A stretch of DNA of 20,922 nucleotides from a virus: positions 1-20,922 of the IMG/VR virus record IMGVR_UViG_3300043446_002407; one strand, written 5' to 3'. The notes beneath the pieces are model-generated. The model made no database searches and had not been told where the DNA came from. It saw only the letters and a program-made list of their open reading frames with translations. Position numbers and translations under genes: made by a program. This document shows, one piece after another, positions 1-7,509 of this stretch. Within the stretch, counting starts at the first letter, position 1. The number at the start of each line of letters is the position of its first letter.

Positions 1-503
1 GCTACCAGGCTGGCTTTGCTGGCCTGAAGGTAGTTCATGGGTTTCAGTTTGATAGCTAGTCCGCTGGTCTCTACTGGTTCACGATAGTTGGGCATACGGA
101 TTCCACCCAGCACTGATGCCAGGTCAATGTCGTAGTCGTGTTCTTCAGAGCAGTGTGGGCATTTGCTGCTCACTGACATACTGGGTCCGTAGCTGGCAAT
201 GCGAATAGCCAACAACGTGCTGTCCACGTCCACTGTGGGCATTTTCCAGGCGTCTTTAACGTTGGGCGCACAACTTTCAATTACTTTAACCACGCTGGTG
301 CCGTTCAACAACGCATCGGGTGTGCGTAATGTGATTTCGTCTTTGGTGGTCATGGGAAAGATGGGAATTTCCCCAGTCGCGGGCAAATCCAGTGATCCGT
401 CGGGCCAATAACTGCCTTCGCTAGTCAATTTGACATATAATGCGGGTTGGCGAAAGTGTTTCGCTAATGGGTTTACTGCTGGTGTTGCACTTGGTTGAGT
501 CAT
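1..503 (-). CDS. T4 gp26-like baseplate hub subunit, partial
   Basis: The reverse strand reads openly from ATG at 503 to the window edge, giving about 167 residues with the C-terminus missing. The protein begins MTQPSATPAVNPLAKHFRQ. It then carries 'SYWPDG' (about residues 31-36), 'MTTKDEITLRTPDAL' (51-65), 'VIESCAPNVKDAW' (74-86), 'LLAIRIASYG' (97-106) and a CPHC pair (115-118). This pattern of a plus-charged N-terminus, a DEI...TPDAL block, an IESC block and an AIRIASYG block is what I recall of the T4 base plate hub family (gp26-like) in environmental T4-like phages. T4 gp26 takes part in forming the central hub of the baseplate. An AGGA (minus strand, 515-512) lies 8 bases upstream of the start. 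A minus-strand TAAATA lies at 543-538. The gene is divergent from the tape-measure candidate. The family call rests on memory of motifs, not a search. Confidence 0.75.
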   Translation of the reverse strand, partial: MTQPSATPAVNPLAKHFRQPALYVKLTSEGSYWPDGSLDLPATGEIPIFPMTTKDEITLRTPDALLNGTSVVKVIESCAPNVKDAWKMPTVDVDSTLLAIRIASYGPSMSVSSKCPHCSEEHDYDIDLASVLGGIRMPNYREPVETSGLAIKLKPMNYLQASKASLV

Positions 504-514
504 TTCTACAGTCC

Positions 515-522
515 TATAAATA
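515..522 (+). promoter_or_regulatory. Late promoter box TATAAATA
   Basis: This is the only copy in the window with the full T4 late consensus TATAAATA. It ends one base before the ATG at 523. T4 late transcription starts about 6-7 bases after the box, so the RNA would start inside the annotated open frame. Either the coding start is further downstream (Met13 at 559) or another promoter serves this gene. Confidence 0.6.
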
Positions 523-3500
523 ATGGATACTACCACATATTTATTGGCACAAACCCCCATGGATGATAAAGAATTAGACGCAGAAATTGAAAGACTCAAG
601 CGGGTCAGCACTAGCCTGCGTGAAAGCATGGAAACTCTTCAGAAGGGTCTTGACGGCACCAAGAAGAGTAAAGAGCAATTGGTCAAACTGGGCAAGGCTG
701 CCGAAGCACAAATCAAGACTTACGAAGATCTTGGTGAAAGCCTGATCTCATTACGTGAGCAAGTTAAACGCACGACCAACACTCAGGAACGAGCTGAAAA
801 GGAAGAAAAACTACGACGTCTAGAAGCACAAAATGCTCGTGACAAAGCCGAGGAAGGATTCCGCCAGGGTTTAGGAAAAATGACTGGTGCGTTGCTGACT
901 GGTATCGCTAACACGTTTGTTGGTGGTGTCAAGGCTGCACTGAGCGGCAGTGATGGTATTACTGTTGCTGCCGAGTTCATGAAGGGTGGGCTGGACACAG
1001 CTAACAATGCTGCTCAAGCTGGCGCAGGTGCGCTGAAAGATTTCGGTGCTGCCACTGCTGGTGCTGGTGGTAAGATTGGTAAATTTGGTGTCGCTGCCAG
1101 TATAGCTGGTTCTGCAATTGGTTATCTAAGCAACCAGATGACAGAACTGGCCAAGGCCGGTATCAACTTCATGATCACCCAGACCACCAAGCTGATGGGC
1201 GACTTCGTCCAGTTGAGTCAGGCGGGTGTAGTGTTTAGTGGTGGCATGCTGGCCATGGCCAATACTGCGCTCAACGGCGGTATGACCCTAGATCAGTTCA
1301 GCAAGGTGGTATCTGCCAACCGAGCTGAACTTACCAGTCTAGGTATGAGCATGGGCGATGCCAGCAAGCGCATGAGTGGTGCCATGGCTGCTGGTGGTAC
1401 TGCCATGCGTAAAGGCTTATTTGCACTGGGTATGACAGTGGAAGAGCAGGCAGACACTGTGGCCAAGACCATGGCTATTATGTCAGGCCCTGCACAACGA
1501 CTGAAAGCCAACGATGCTGAAGTTGCCAAGCAGACTGAAGATTATGCTAAAAACTTGAAACTGTTGGCAGCACTGACTGGCGAAGACATGAAGGCTAAGT
1601 CAGATGCCATCAGGAAAGAAAACGACACTCTGGCATTCCAGCAAAAGCTGGATGAAATGAACGAAGGCCAACGTCTAGAATTACAAAAAGCCATGGAGGG
1701 TATGACCGAGAGTCAACGCCGTGCGCTACGTGAGAACATGATCTATGGTACTGTTATCAGTAAAGACATTGCCATTTCACAAGCCACCAACTCGGGTGTG
1801 GCCAAAACTAACCAGGAGTTTGCAGAAGCTCAACGTGCTGGTGCGCTGTCGGCAGAGAAGGCTCGAGATATTCAAGCCAAGAACGCTGACGAAACATATA
1901 AACAGGCCATGGGCAACAAGGCACTTGCTGCCGCAGCCATGGCAGGTAACCAAGCTGCATCTGATGCAGCCAAATCACAGTTGAGTGACGCTCAATATCA
2001 GAGAAAACTTAGTGCGGCTGCTACTGAGGAAGAAAAGAAAAAGATCGAAGACGAATATAAAGCCGGTAAAGAAGGTAAGAATACTGCTGCCGAACTGATG
2101 CAAATCAATCAGGACTTTGCTAAGGAGATGCAAAAGATTGCAGTTGGAGCTCTGCCAGCTTTTGCTGATGCACTAAAATCAGTGCTTAACAATGTTAGAG
2201 CGTCAGTGCTAGAGGCAGTTAAAGGTGCAGCCAATTCGACAGGTATGCCTGCCTGGTTGGCTCCACTGTTGGGCGTGGCCACAGCATTGCTACAACTGTT
2301 GCCATTGTTAATTAAAAGTAAAACTGCTGAGACAGTTGCTGGCGGGGCTCAAGCCGCAAAAACAGCCTATGCAAAAACGGGTAGTATTCTAGCAGATAAC
2401 GCTCTAGCAAGGGGTGATACAAAAGGGGCGGCACGGACTGTTGGAATAGAGGCGTATAACAGAGCGCATATTGGGTCTAAAGGCACAACTATTGCAGAAA
2501 GACACGCAGAAGGTAGAGCCGCGGAATTAAAAGCAAGAAAAGAATTCTTTGATAACCAACGTGCTGCCAGAGCCGGTGCTGGTACTGGTGCGGCACCAGC
2601 TGGCGGTAAAGGAGTTATGGGTGGCGGCGGTGGCATTGGTGAGACTCTGCAGAGTCTTGCTAAAGGTGTCAGTGCTTTTGCCACACCACAAGCTGCTCTT
2701 GGATTAGGTGCAGTTACACTAGCTATTATTGGTCTAGCCAAAGCCTTTGAAGTGGCCAGCCCGGGATTTGAAGCGTTTGGTAAAATGGTTGGTGAGATAA
2801 TTGAATCCACATTTACTGGACTATCTACAATTATTCCACCAATGGCAGACGCAATTAAACAAGCTGTCGAGGCAGTGGGCGGTGTGTTAACTAGAGTGTT
2901 TGAGGGTATAAAATTGGTAATCCCACCAATCACTACACTGATTACCAGTGTGATCAAGTCAATGGGCGAAACAATGGGTGTAATATTCAATGGTATAAAA
3001 GATACAGTACCACCCATCCTGAATGCCATTGGCGATACCTTTACTAAATTTGGCAACGCGGCAGTCGCAATATTTAAACAGGTGGGTGAAACTGTCACAT
3101 CAGTCATCAACTCGTTAACTGGATCTATCATTAAATTGAGTAATGACACCAACCCAGTCAGATTGTTGGAAGTGGCTGGGGCTATAACTGCACTGGGTGC
3201 CGCATTTATACCATTTGGTATAGGTGGTGCCCTAGCTGGATTGTTCACCGCAGGCGGTGGATTCAGTCAAATCATTAAAGACCTAACTGCGTTTGGTAAT
3301 CTAGATCCAGTTAAGCTGGCGCAAGTGGCAGAAGCATCTAAAAAGCTAACTGACAGTCTACCCAGTGCCGCCCAAATGGCTGCAATGGCAGCATCAGGAT
3401 ATGTTTCCAAACTGACTGGTGGTACTCCCAGTGGTGCTGGTTCAAATACACCAGCAGCTACACCAGCACCCAGCTCGTCTAGTTCTGCTAGCACACCATC

Positions 3501-3669
3501 GTCAGCCAATGCTGCCAATAACAACACTGCTGGTGGAAATGACACTCTTTCAGTTATGAAGGAAATGCGCGATGCAGCCAGATCACAACTGACCATCCTG
3601 GAACGCACTGTTCGTGCGGCAGAAGAGACACTAGCAGTTAACAAGAAGATATTGAGTGCCACACACTAA
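523..3669 (+). CDS. Tape-measure-like tail protein (1048 aa)
   Basis: This is a large Ala/Gly-rich protein of the type that sets tail length and lies in the tail tube. Residues about 15-110 are charged and predicted coiled coil (ERLKRVSTSLRESM and on). The middle is helical, followed by a hydrophobic stretch near 576-597 (WLAPLLGVATALLQLLPLLI) and others near 721-746 and 880-915. Residues 772-858 hold three exact 29-residue repeats, each beginning PP. A Ser/Pro/Ala/Asn-rich linker (about 965-1005) leads to a final coiled coil (about 1009-1048). Size, low complexity, hydrophobic helices and coiled coils fit tape-measure proteins, but I see no family-specific motif. T4 gp29 is about 590 residues, so this would be a much longer version. 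There is no clear ribosome-binding site before 523, and Met13 (559) is an alternative start. It could instead be another large internal virion protein. Confidence 0.6.
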   Translation: MDTTTYLLAQTPMDDKELDAEIERLKRVSTSLRESMETLQKGLDGTKKSKEQLVKLGKAAEAQIKTYEDLGESLISLREQVKRTTNTQERAEKEEKLRRLEAQNARDKAEEGFRQGLGKMTGALLTGIANTFVGGVKAALSGSDGITVAAEFMKGGLDTANNAAQAGAGALKDFGAATAGAGGKIGKFGVAASIAGSAIGYLSNQMTELAKAGINFMITQTTKLMGDFVQLSQAGVVFSGGMLAMANTALNGGMTLDQFSKVVSANRAELTSLGMSMGDASKRMSGAMAAGGTAMRKGLFALGMTVEEQADTVAKTMAIMSGPAQRLKANDAEVAKQTEDYAKNLKLLAALTGEDMKAKSDAIRKENDTLAFQQKLDEMNEGQRLELQKAMEGMTESQRRALRENMIYGTVISKDIAISQATNSGVAKTNQEFAEAQRAGALSAEKARDIQAKNADETYKQAMGNKALAAAAMAGNQAASDAAKSQLSDAQYQRKLSAAATEEEKKKIEDEYKAGKEGKNTAAELMQINQDFAKEMQKIAVGALPAFADALKSVLNNVRASVLEAVKGAANSTGMPAWLAPLLGVATALLQLLPLLIKSKTAETVAGGAQAAKTAYAKTGSILADNALARGDTKGAARTVGIEAYNRAHIGSKGTTIAERHAEGRAAELKARKEFFDNQRAARAGAGTGAAPAGGKGVMGGGGGIGETLQSLAKGVSAFATPQAALGLGAVTLAIIGLAKAFEVASPGFEAFGKMVGEIIESTFTGLSTIIPPMADAIKQAVEAVGGVLTRVFEGIKLVIPPITTLITSVIKSMGETMGVIFNGIKDTVPPILNAIGDTFTKFGNAAVAIFKQVGETVTSVINSLTGSIIKLSNDTNPVRLLEVAGAITALGAAFIPFGIGGALAGLFTAGGGFSQIIKDLTAFGNLDPVKLAQVAEASKKLTDSLPSAAQMAAMAASGYVSKLTGGTPSGAGSNTPAATPAPSSSSSASTPSSANAANNNTAGGNDTLSVMKEMRDAARSQLTILERTVRAAEETLAVNKKILSATH
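538..543 (-). promoter_or_regulatory. Late promoter box (TAAATA) for the gp26-like gene
   Basis: Read on the minus strand this is TAAATA, ending 34 bases before the ATG at 503. It is one of only two minus-strand copies of the hexamer that I found in the window. The other (3071-3076) is internal to a gene. It lies inside the first codons of the divergent gene, so two oppositely directed late promoters overlap here. Confidence 0.5.
2836..3096 (+). repeat. Three 29-residue tandem repeats in the tape-measure candidate
   Basis: Pro-Pro pairs begin at residues 772, 801 and 830, exactly 29 residues (87 bases) apart. Each unit reads PP, a hydrophobic helix, then a phrase like VFEGIK, IFNGIK or IFKQVG, then a short turn before the next PP. 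A partial unit (FTGLSTII) precedes the first. The DNA copies are diverged, so this is an old duplication held at the protein level. Confidence 0.75.
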
Positions 3670-3674
3670 TTGGG

Positions 3675-3680
3675 TAAATA
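3675..3680 (+). promoter_or_regulatory. Late promoter box (TAAATA) for portal gene
   Basis: TAAATA sits in the 30-base gap between the tape-measure candidate and the portal gene, 19 bases before the ATG at 3700. This spacing leaves a leader of about 12 bases containing AGAGAA. Confidence 0.6.
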
Positions 3681-3699
3681 GAATAACAGAGAACAAATT

Positions 3700-5418
3700 A
3701 TGACCTGGAGAAAGTATTTTAAAACCACATCGCCTGCTAACGTAAGCCCAATTTCTGGGCAAGGTTCAGCGGCACAAAGCGGTGTGGGATACCGAAACTA
3801 TCAGAGTCAACTACCAGAAGTGTATGTTGGCCACCCCAACCGTACTGAGCGTTACAACCAGTATGAGCAAATGGACATGGATTCAGAAGTGAACTCGGCA
3901 CTGGACATTCTGGCCGAGTTCTGCACACAAATCAACACAGACAACGAGACTGCTTTTGAAACAGTGTTTCATGAAAAGCCCACAGACTCAGAAATTAAAA
4001 TTATCACTGAACAGCTGAAGCAGTGGTACAGCCTAAACAAACTGGACAAGCGCATCTTCAAGATTGTGCGTAACACACTCAAGTATGGTGACCAGGTGTT
4101 CTTGCGTGACCCAGAAACATTTGAATTGTACTGGGTGGAAATGAGCAAGGTCACCAAAGTGATCGTAAACGAAAGCAAGGGCAAAGAGCCCGAGCAGTAC
4201 GTGATCAAAGACATCAACCCCAACTTCCAAAACCTAACTGTTACTGCGGTGTCCACTAGTGACACATACACCAACCACCCACAAGTGGGCGGACCCAGCG
4301 GCAGTTACATACAGCCCAAAACACCTTACAGCGGTGGATCACGTTTTACTCATGCACAAAACGAAGCGGTCGTTGATGCAGAACACATTGTTCACTGTAG
4401 TCTAACCGAGGGTCTAGACGTCAACTGGCCTTTTGGTAACAGTATTCTAGAACAGATTTTTAAAGTATTCAAGCAGAAAGAACTGCTGGAAGACAGTATC
4501 CTGATCTATCGTGTGCAACGTGCGCCCGAGCGCCGTATCTTTAAGATCGACGTGGGTAACATGCCAGCACACATGGCCATGGCATTCGTGGAACGTGTAA
4601 AGAATGAAATCTGGCAGCGCCGTATTCCCACTCAGACTGGTGGCGGCACCAACATGATGGATGCCACATACAATCCATTGTCAATTAACGAAGACTACTT
4701 CTTCCCACAGACTGCTGACGGTCGTGGTTCTAGTGTGGAAACACTGCCTGGAGGTCAGAACTTAGGTGAGATCGACGACTTGCGTTACTTCACCAACAAG
4801 CTGTTCCGTGGCTTGCGTATTCCATCCAGCTATTTGCCCACTGGTCCAGAAGATGGCACCATGACTGTTAACGACGGTCGTGTGGGCACAGCACTGATCC
4901 AGGAATGGCGCTTTAACCAATACTGTATGCGTTTGCAGAAAATGATTGGTGAAAAGCTGGACGAAGAGTTCAAAATGTTCATGAAGTGGCGCGGTATTAA
5001 TATTGACAACAGTATTTTTACTCTGAAATTCACTGAACCACAGAACTTTGCACAGTACAAACAAGCTGAAATTGACTCAGTTCGTATTGGTACATTTACC
5101 CAATTGGAAGCATTTCCTTACCTGAGCAAGCGTTTCTTGCTAACCAGATACCTGGGCTTGAGCGAAGAAGAGATGCAGAAGAACGAGGAAATGTGGGCCG
5201 AAGAGCAGGGCGACGCTGAAAGTTCACCAGCCAACCAGGCTGACTTACGTAGTGTGGGTATTACTCCTGGCGGTCTGGAAACTGACATGGCCAATGTGGC
5301 GCCCCCAGCTGAAGGTGAAGCTGGCGGTGAAGCACCAGCAGGTGAAGTACCTGGTAACACTGGCGCCGCACCAGCAGCCGCCGCAGCCAGCGTGGGCGCA
5401 CCAGCCCCAGCCGCATAA
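3700..5418 (+). CDS. 20: Portal vertex protein (T4 gp20 family)
   Basis: The portal forms the dodecameric ring at one head vertex through which DNA is packaged and to which the neck and tail attach. In T4 it also initiates prohead assembly. The 572-residue product is close to T4 gp20 (524). Family-like signs are the N-terminal 'MTWRKYFKTTSP', the block 'YEQMDMDSEVNSALDILAEF' (about 53-72), the conserved 'VQRAPERRIFKIDVGNMP' (about 275-292) and 'PEDGTMTVNDGRVG' (about 385-398). The last 40 or so residues are an Ala/Gly/Pro/Glu tail, not part of the core fold and longer than in T4. The gene order with core, protease, scaffold and capsid genes downstream supports the call. A weak AGAGAA precedes the ATG. 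Leucine codons here are mainly CTG and TTG, unlike the capsid gene. Confidence 0.95.
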   Translation: MTWRKYFKTTSPANVSPISGQGSAAQSGVGYRNYQSQLPEVYVGHPNRTERYNQYEQMDMDSEVNSALDILAEFCTQINTDNETAFETVFHEKPTDSEIKIITEQLKQWYSLNKLDKRIFKIVRNTLKYGDQVFLRDPETFELYWVEMSKVTKVIVNESKGKEPEQYVIKDINPNFQNLTVTAVSTSDTYTNHPQVGGPSGSYIQPKTPYSGGSRFTHAQNEAVVDAEHIVHCSLTEGLDVNWPFGNSILEQIFKVFKQKELLEDSILIYRVQRAPERRIFKIDVGNMPAHMAMAFVERVKNEIWQRRIPTQTGGGTNMMDATYNPLSINEDYFFPQTADGRGSSVETLPGGQNLGEIDDLRYFTNKLFRGLRIPSSYLPTGPEDGTMTVNDGRVGTALIQEWRFNQYCMRLQKMIGEKLDEEFKMFMKWRGINIDNSIFTLKFTEPQNFAQYKQAEIDSVRIGTFTQLEAFPYLSKRFLLTRYLGLSEEEMQKNEEMWAEEQGDAESSPANQADLRSVGITPGGLETDMANVAPPAEGEAGGEAPAGEVPGNTGAAPAAAAASVGAPAPAA

Positions 5419-5421
5419 ATA
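5416..5421 (+). promoter_or_regulatory. Late promoter box (TAAATA) overlapping the portal stop codon
   Basis: The first three bases are the TAA stop of the portal gene. The box ends only 5 bases before the ATG at 5427, so a T4-type start point 6-7 bases after the box would fall on or next to that ATG. Confidence 0.5.
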
Positions 5422-5426
5422 AAATT

Positions 5427-5666
5427 ATGATACTATCAGAATTCACTTCAGCTAACGCCATGTTGCCCGTTTTCCAGAATGAGGAAGACGACAACTCCAC
5501 TCTGAAAGTTTCAGACGTTCGTAAAACCCGTCTAACATTGCTACAGCTGAACAAGCTACGCAAAATGAATGATGTGCGTGAATATGAGCGTGAAAAGAAA
5601 TTGGATTCAGTTAGCAAGCAATACAAAGCGGCAGCGCCTGAAGGCGGCGCAATGCCTGGTCTTTAA
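5427..5666 (+). CDS. Small charged protein in the gp67 position (79 aa)
   Basis: The product has a short acidic N-terminus (FQNEEDDN, residues 17-24) followed by a basic helical segment (about 28-70: VRKTRLTLLQLNKLRKMNDV and on) and a Gly/Pro end. In T4 the gene directly after gp20 is the small prohead core gene 67 (80 residues). The position and length agree, but the sequence here is basic in the middle while T4 gp67 is acidic, so I infer a role in the prohead core only from position. There is no Shine-Dalgarno sequence before the ATG, and a TAAATA box lies 5 bases upstream, so the mRNA may be leaderless. Met12 (5460) is an alternative start but also lacks a binding site. Confidence 0.7.
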   Translation: MILSEFTSANAMLPVFQNEEDDNSTLKVSDVRKTRLTLLQLNKLRKMNDVREYEREKKLDSVSKQYKAAAPEGGAMPGL

Positions 5667-5686
5667 TTATCTCCTAAGAAACCTTC

Positions 5687-5714
5687 AAAAAACACGCATT
5701 TAACGCAGTTTTTT
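5687..5714 (+). terminator. Weak A/T stem with T-tract, possible terminator
   Basis: AAAAAAC (5687-5693) can pair with GTTTTTT (5708-5714) around a 14-base loop. The stem is nearly all A-T, so it is a poor terminator by itself, and it may work in either direction. It fills the gap after the 79-residue gene. Confidence 0.3.
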
Positions 5715-5725
5715 TAACTACGCTG

Positions 5726-5731
5726 TAAATA
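5726..5731 (+). promoter_or_regulatory. Late promoter box (TAAATA) for the core protein gene
   Basis: TAAATA lies 30 bases before the ATG at 5762. The leader then carries a clear AGGAG (5751-5755), 6 bases from the ATG. This is one of the best formed promoter-plus-binding-site arrangements in the window. Confidence 0.6.
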
Positions 5732-5761
5732 GATTACAAGCCATAGTTTTAGGAGACCCTA

Positions 5762-6859
5762 ATGAATAAATTTGAAAGTTTAATTGAGCACATCATCAAT
5801 GGCGATGAAAACCGTGCCCGTGCAATTTTCCACGACATCGTCGTAGAACGTAGCCGCCAGATTTACGAGTCTTTAGTTGACGAAGACACAACTGAAGAAG
5901 ATATCGAACAAATTTCCGACGAAGTTGATGCAGACCACGAAGGCGTTGAGCCCAAGTTGGAAAGCATTATCACTGCTGAGGATGCAAAAAGTCTAATGGA
6001 TTGGGTAGACAGCGGCATTGCCGAAGGTCTTGACCCAGCTTTGCTAGAAAAAGTTAGCCAATTCTACGGTGTTGGCGTACAAGAAGGTCTAACCACCAAG
6101 CTAGAAGAAAACGCTGACAACCTATTGAACATTGCTTACGGCGGTGTTGCAGAGGCTGACGACGAACTAGACATGGGCGGCGAAATGGACATGGACATGC
6201 CCGGCGCTGAAGAAGGCGGCGAAGGCGAAGAAGGTATGGAAGGTGGTGAGGGCGAAGAAGGCCTAGAAGACCGCGTTCAAGACCTAGAAGACGCTCTAGA
6301 CGACTTGCAAGCTGAATTTGATGCCCTAATGGCTGACGAAGCTGGCGAAGAAGAACACAATGACGGCGAAAGCGATCCTGATTTCGGCGGTGAAGAAGGT
6401 GGAATGTTTGGTGGCGAAGAAGAGCCAGCAGAAGAAAGCCTAGCTAACTTCCCAGCTACAGAAAGCAAAATCCCCGCTAACCAACGCAAGAGCGACATTG
6501 ACATCATGCGTGAATACGTAGAGAAAGTCAGTTCTCCTTCTAACACAGAAGGTCAGACAGTTGGTGGTAACAGCAGTAGCAAGCCTACAGTAAATGCTAC
6601 ATCTATCGTTGCAGGTAAGAACGACATGGGTGGTACATCTGCTAACATCGCTAAAGGTGGTACAGAACAAGCTCCTGACGGACAATCTGCTACTAAGAAG
6701 CCATCTAATCAGTACACAAAAGGCCAAGGCAACCTAAAGGGCGCTGGCAGCTTTGAGAACGTACCTGGTGCTAAAGCTGGTAACACTTTCGCTAAGAAAG
6801 AAACTGCTAAGACAGGCGAAGAAGGTGGTGTAAACAAGACCACTCCTTTGGCCAAGTAA
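5762..6859 (+). CDS. Acidic prohead core protein candidate in the gp68 position (365 aa)
   Basis: The first 45 residues (MNKFESLIEHIINGDENRAR, then AIFHDIVVERSRQIYESLVDE) form an amphipathic helix of the style seen at the N-termini of T4-like prohead core proteins such as gp68. Residues about 50-125 remain acidic and helical. Residues about 135-240 are extremely acidic and Gly-rich (repeated Met-Asp, Gly-Glu-Glu and Glu-Glu-Gly runs), with one predicted coiled coil (LEDRVQDLEDALDDLQAEFD, 165-184). The C-terminal 110 residues are Ser/Thr/Asn/Lys-rich and probably disordered. An acidic core protein would fill the prohead before the protease degrades it. At 365 residues it is more than twice T4 gp68 (141). 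It has an AGGAG site and a TAAATA box, and sits 13 bases before the protease gene. Assignment is by position and composition. Confidence 0.65.
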   Translation: MNKFESLIEHIINGDENRARAIFHDIVVERSRQIYESLVDEDTTEEDIEQISDEVDADHEGVEPKLESIITAEDAKSLMDWVDSGIAEGLDPALLEKVSQFYGVGVQEGLTTKLEENADNLLNIAYGGVAEADDELDMGGEMDMDMPGAEEGGEGEEGMEGGEGEEGLEDRVQDLEDALDDLQAEFDALMADEAGEEEHNDGESDPDFGGEEGGMFGGEEEPAEESLANFPATESKIPANQRKSDIDIMREYVEKVSSPSNTEGQTVGGNSSSKPTVNATSIVAGKNDMGGTSANIAKGGTEQAPDGQSATKKPSNQYTKGQGNLKGAGSFENVPGAKAGNTFAKKETAKTGEEGGVNKTTPLAK

Positions 6860-6872
6860 GGACTAAACGGCG

Positions 6873-7499
6873 ATGACTTTAATGCTTCGTGAACATTTGT
6901 CGTTCGACAACGCCAAGATGGTTGTCGAATCGACAGATGAAGGCAAAACACTGAAAATGGAAGGCATTTTCATTCAGGGTGGTGTACGTAACGCTAACGA
7001 GCGTGTATACCCTGTGAATGAAATTCGCCAGGCCTGCGAAAACATCAACAAGCAAATTGGTGATGGTAACAGTGTTTTGGGCGAAGTGGACCATCCCGAA
7101 GGTTTGAACATCAACCTGGACCGTGTCAGTCACTGCATTGAAAAAATGTGGATGGACGGTCCCAACGGTTATGGTAAACTTAGAATTATCCCCACACCAA
7201 TGGGTCTGCTAATCAAAACCATGCTTGAAAGCAAAGTCAAGCTGGGTGTTAGCAGCCGTGGTAGTGGAAACGTAAATGAAGGCACTGGCCATGTCAGCGA
7301 TTTTGACATTGTCACTGTTGACATCGTGGCACAACCTAGTGCCCCTAATGCATACCCCCGTGCAGTATACGAAGGTTTACTGAATATGCGACATGGGCAC
7401 AGGGTATTCGATATGGCTCGTGAAGCCAATGTAGATCAAAAAGTGCAGAAGTATTTGAAAGAGCAGGTAACTCGCTTGATCAAAGACTTGAAAGTATAA
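6873..7499 (+). CDS. 21: Prohead core maturation protease (T4 gp21 family)
   Basis: This serine protease is activated inside the prohead and cleaves scaffold, core and capsid proteins so that the head can mature. The 208-residue product is similar in length to T4 gp21 (212). It shows the family layout: 'ANERVYPVNEI' (41-51), His74 in 'DHPEG' (73-77), 'SRVS'-like 'LDRVSHCIEKM' (82-92), Ser127/Ser128 in 'GVSSRGSG' (125-132), and Asp150 within 'TVDIVAQPSAP'. His74 and one of the two serines are the likely catalytic residues of this herpes-protease-like family. AAGGA (6858-6862) overlaps the end of the core gene and is 10 bases from ATG 6873. Met4 (6882) would be too far from it. No TAAATA box precedes this gene, so it is probably transcribed with its upstream neighbour. 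Confidence 0.93.
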   Translation: MTLMLREHLSFDNAKMVVESTDEGKTLKMEGIFIQGGVRNANERVYPVNEIRQACENINKQIGDGNSVLGEVDHPEGLNINLDRVSHCIEKMWMDGPNGYGKLRIIPTPMGLLIKTMLESKVKLGVSSRGSGNVNEGTGHVSDFDIVTVDIVAQPSAPNAYPRAVYEGLLNMRHGHRVFDMAREANVDQKVQKYLKEQVTRLIKDLKV

Positions 7500-7509
7500 G
7501 GAGAAACAG

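Noticed and set aside
199-411. A 70-codon plus-strand frame near the left edge
   Set aside because: It is antisense to the gp26-like gene, whose protein sequence is clearly family-like, and it has no binding site.
2367-3248. A 293-codon open frame on the minus strand inside the tape-measure candidate
   Set aside because: It is antisense to a long coding frame, Ala/Pro/Ile-rich as expected from the complement of an Ala/Gly/Val-rich gene, and has no convincing binding site or promoter.
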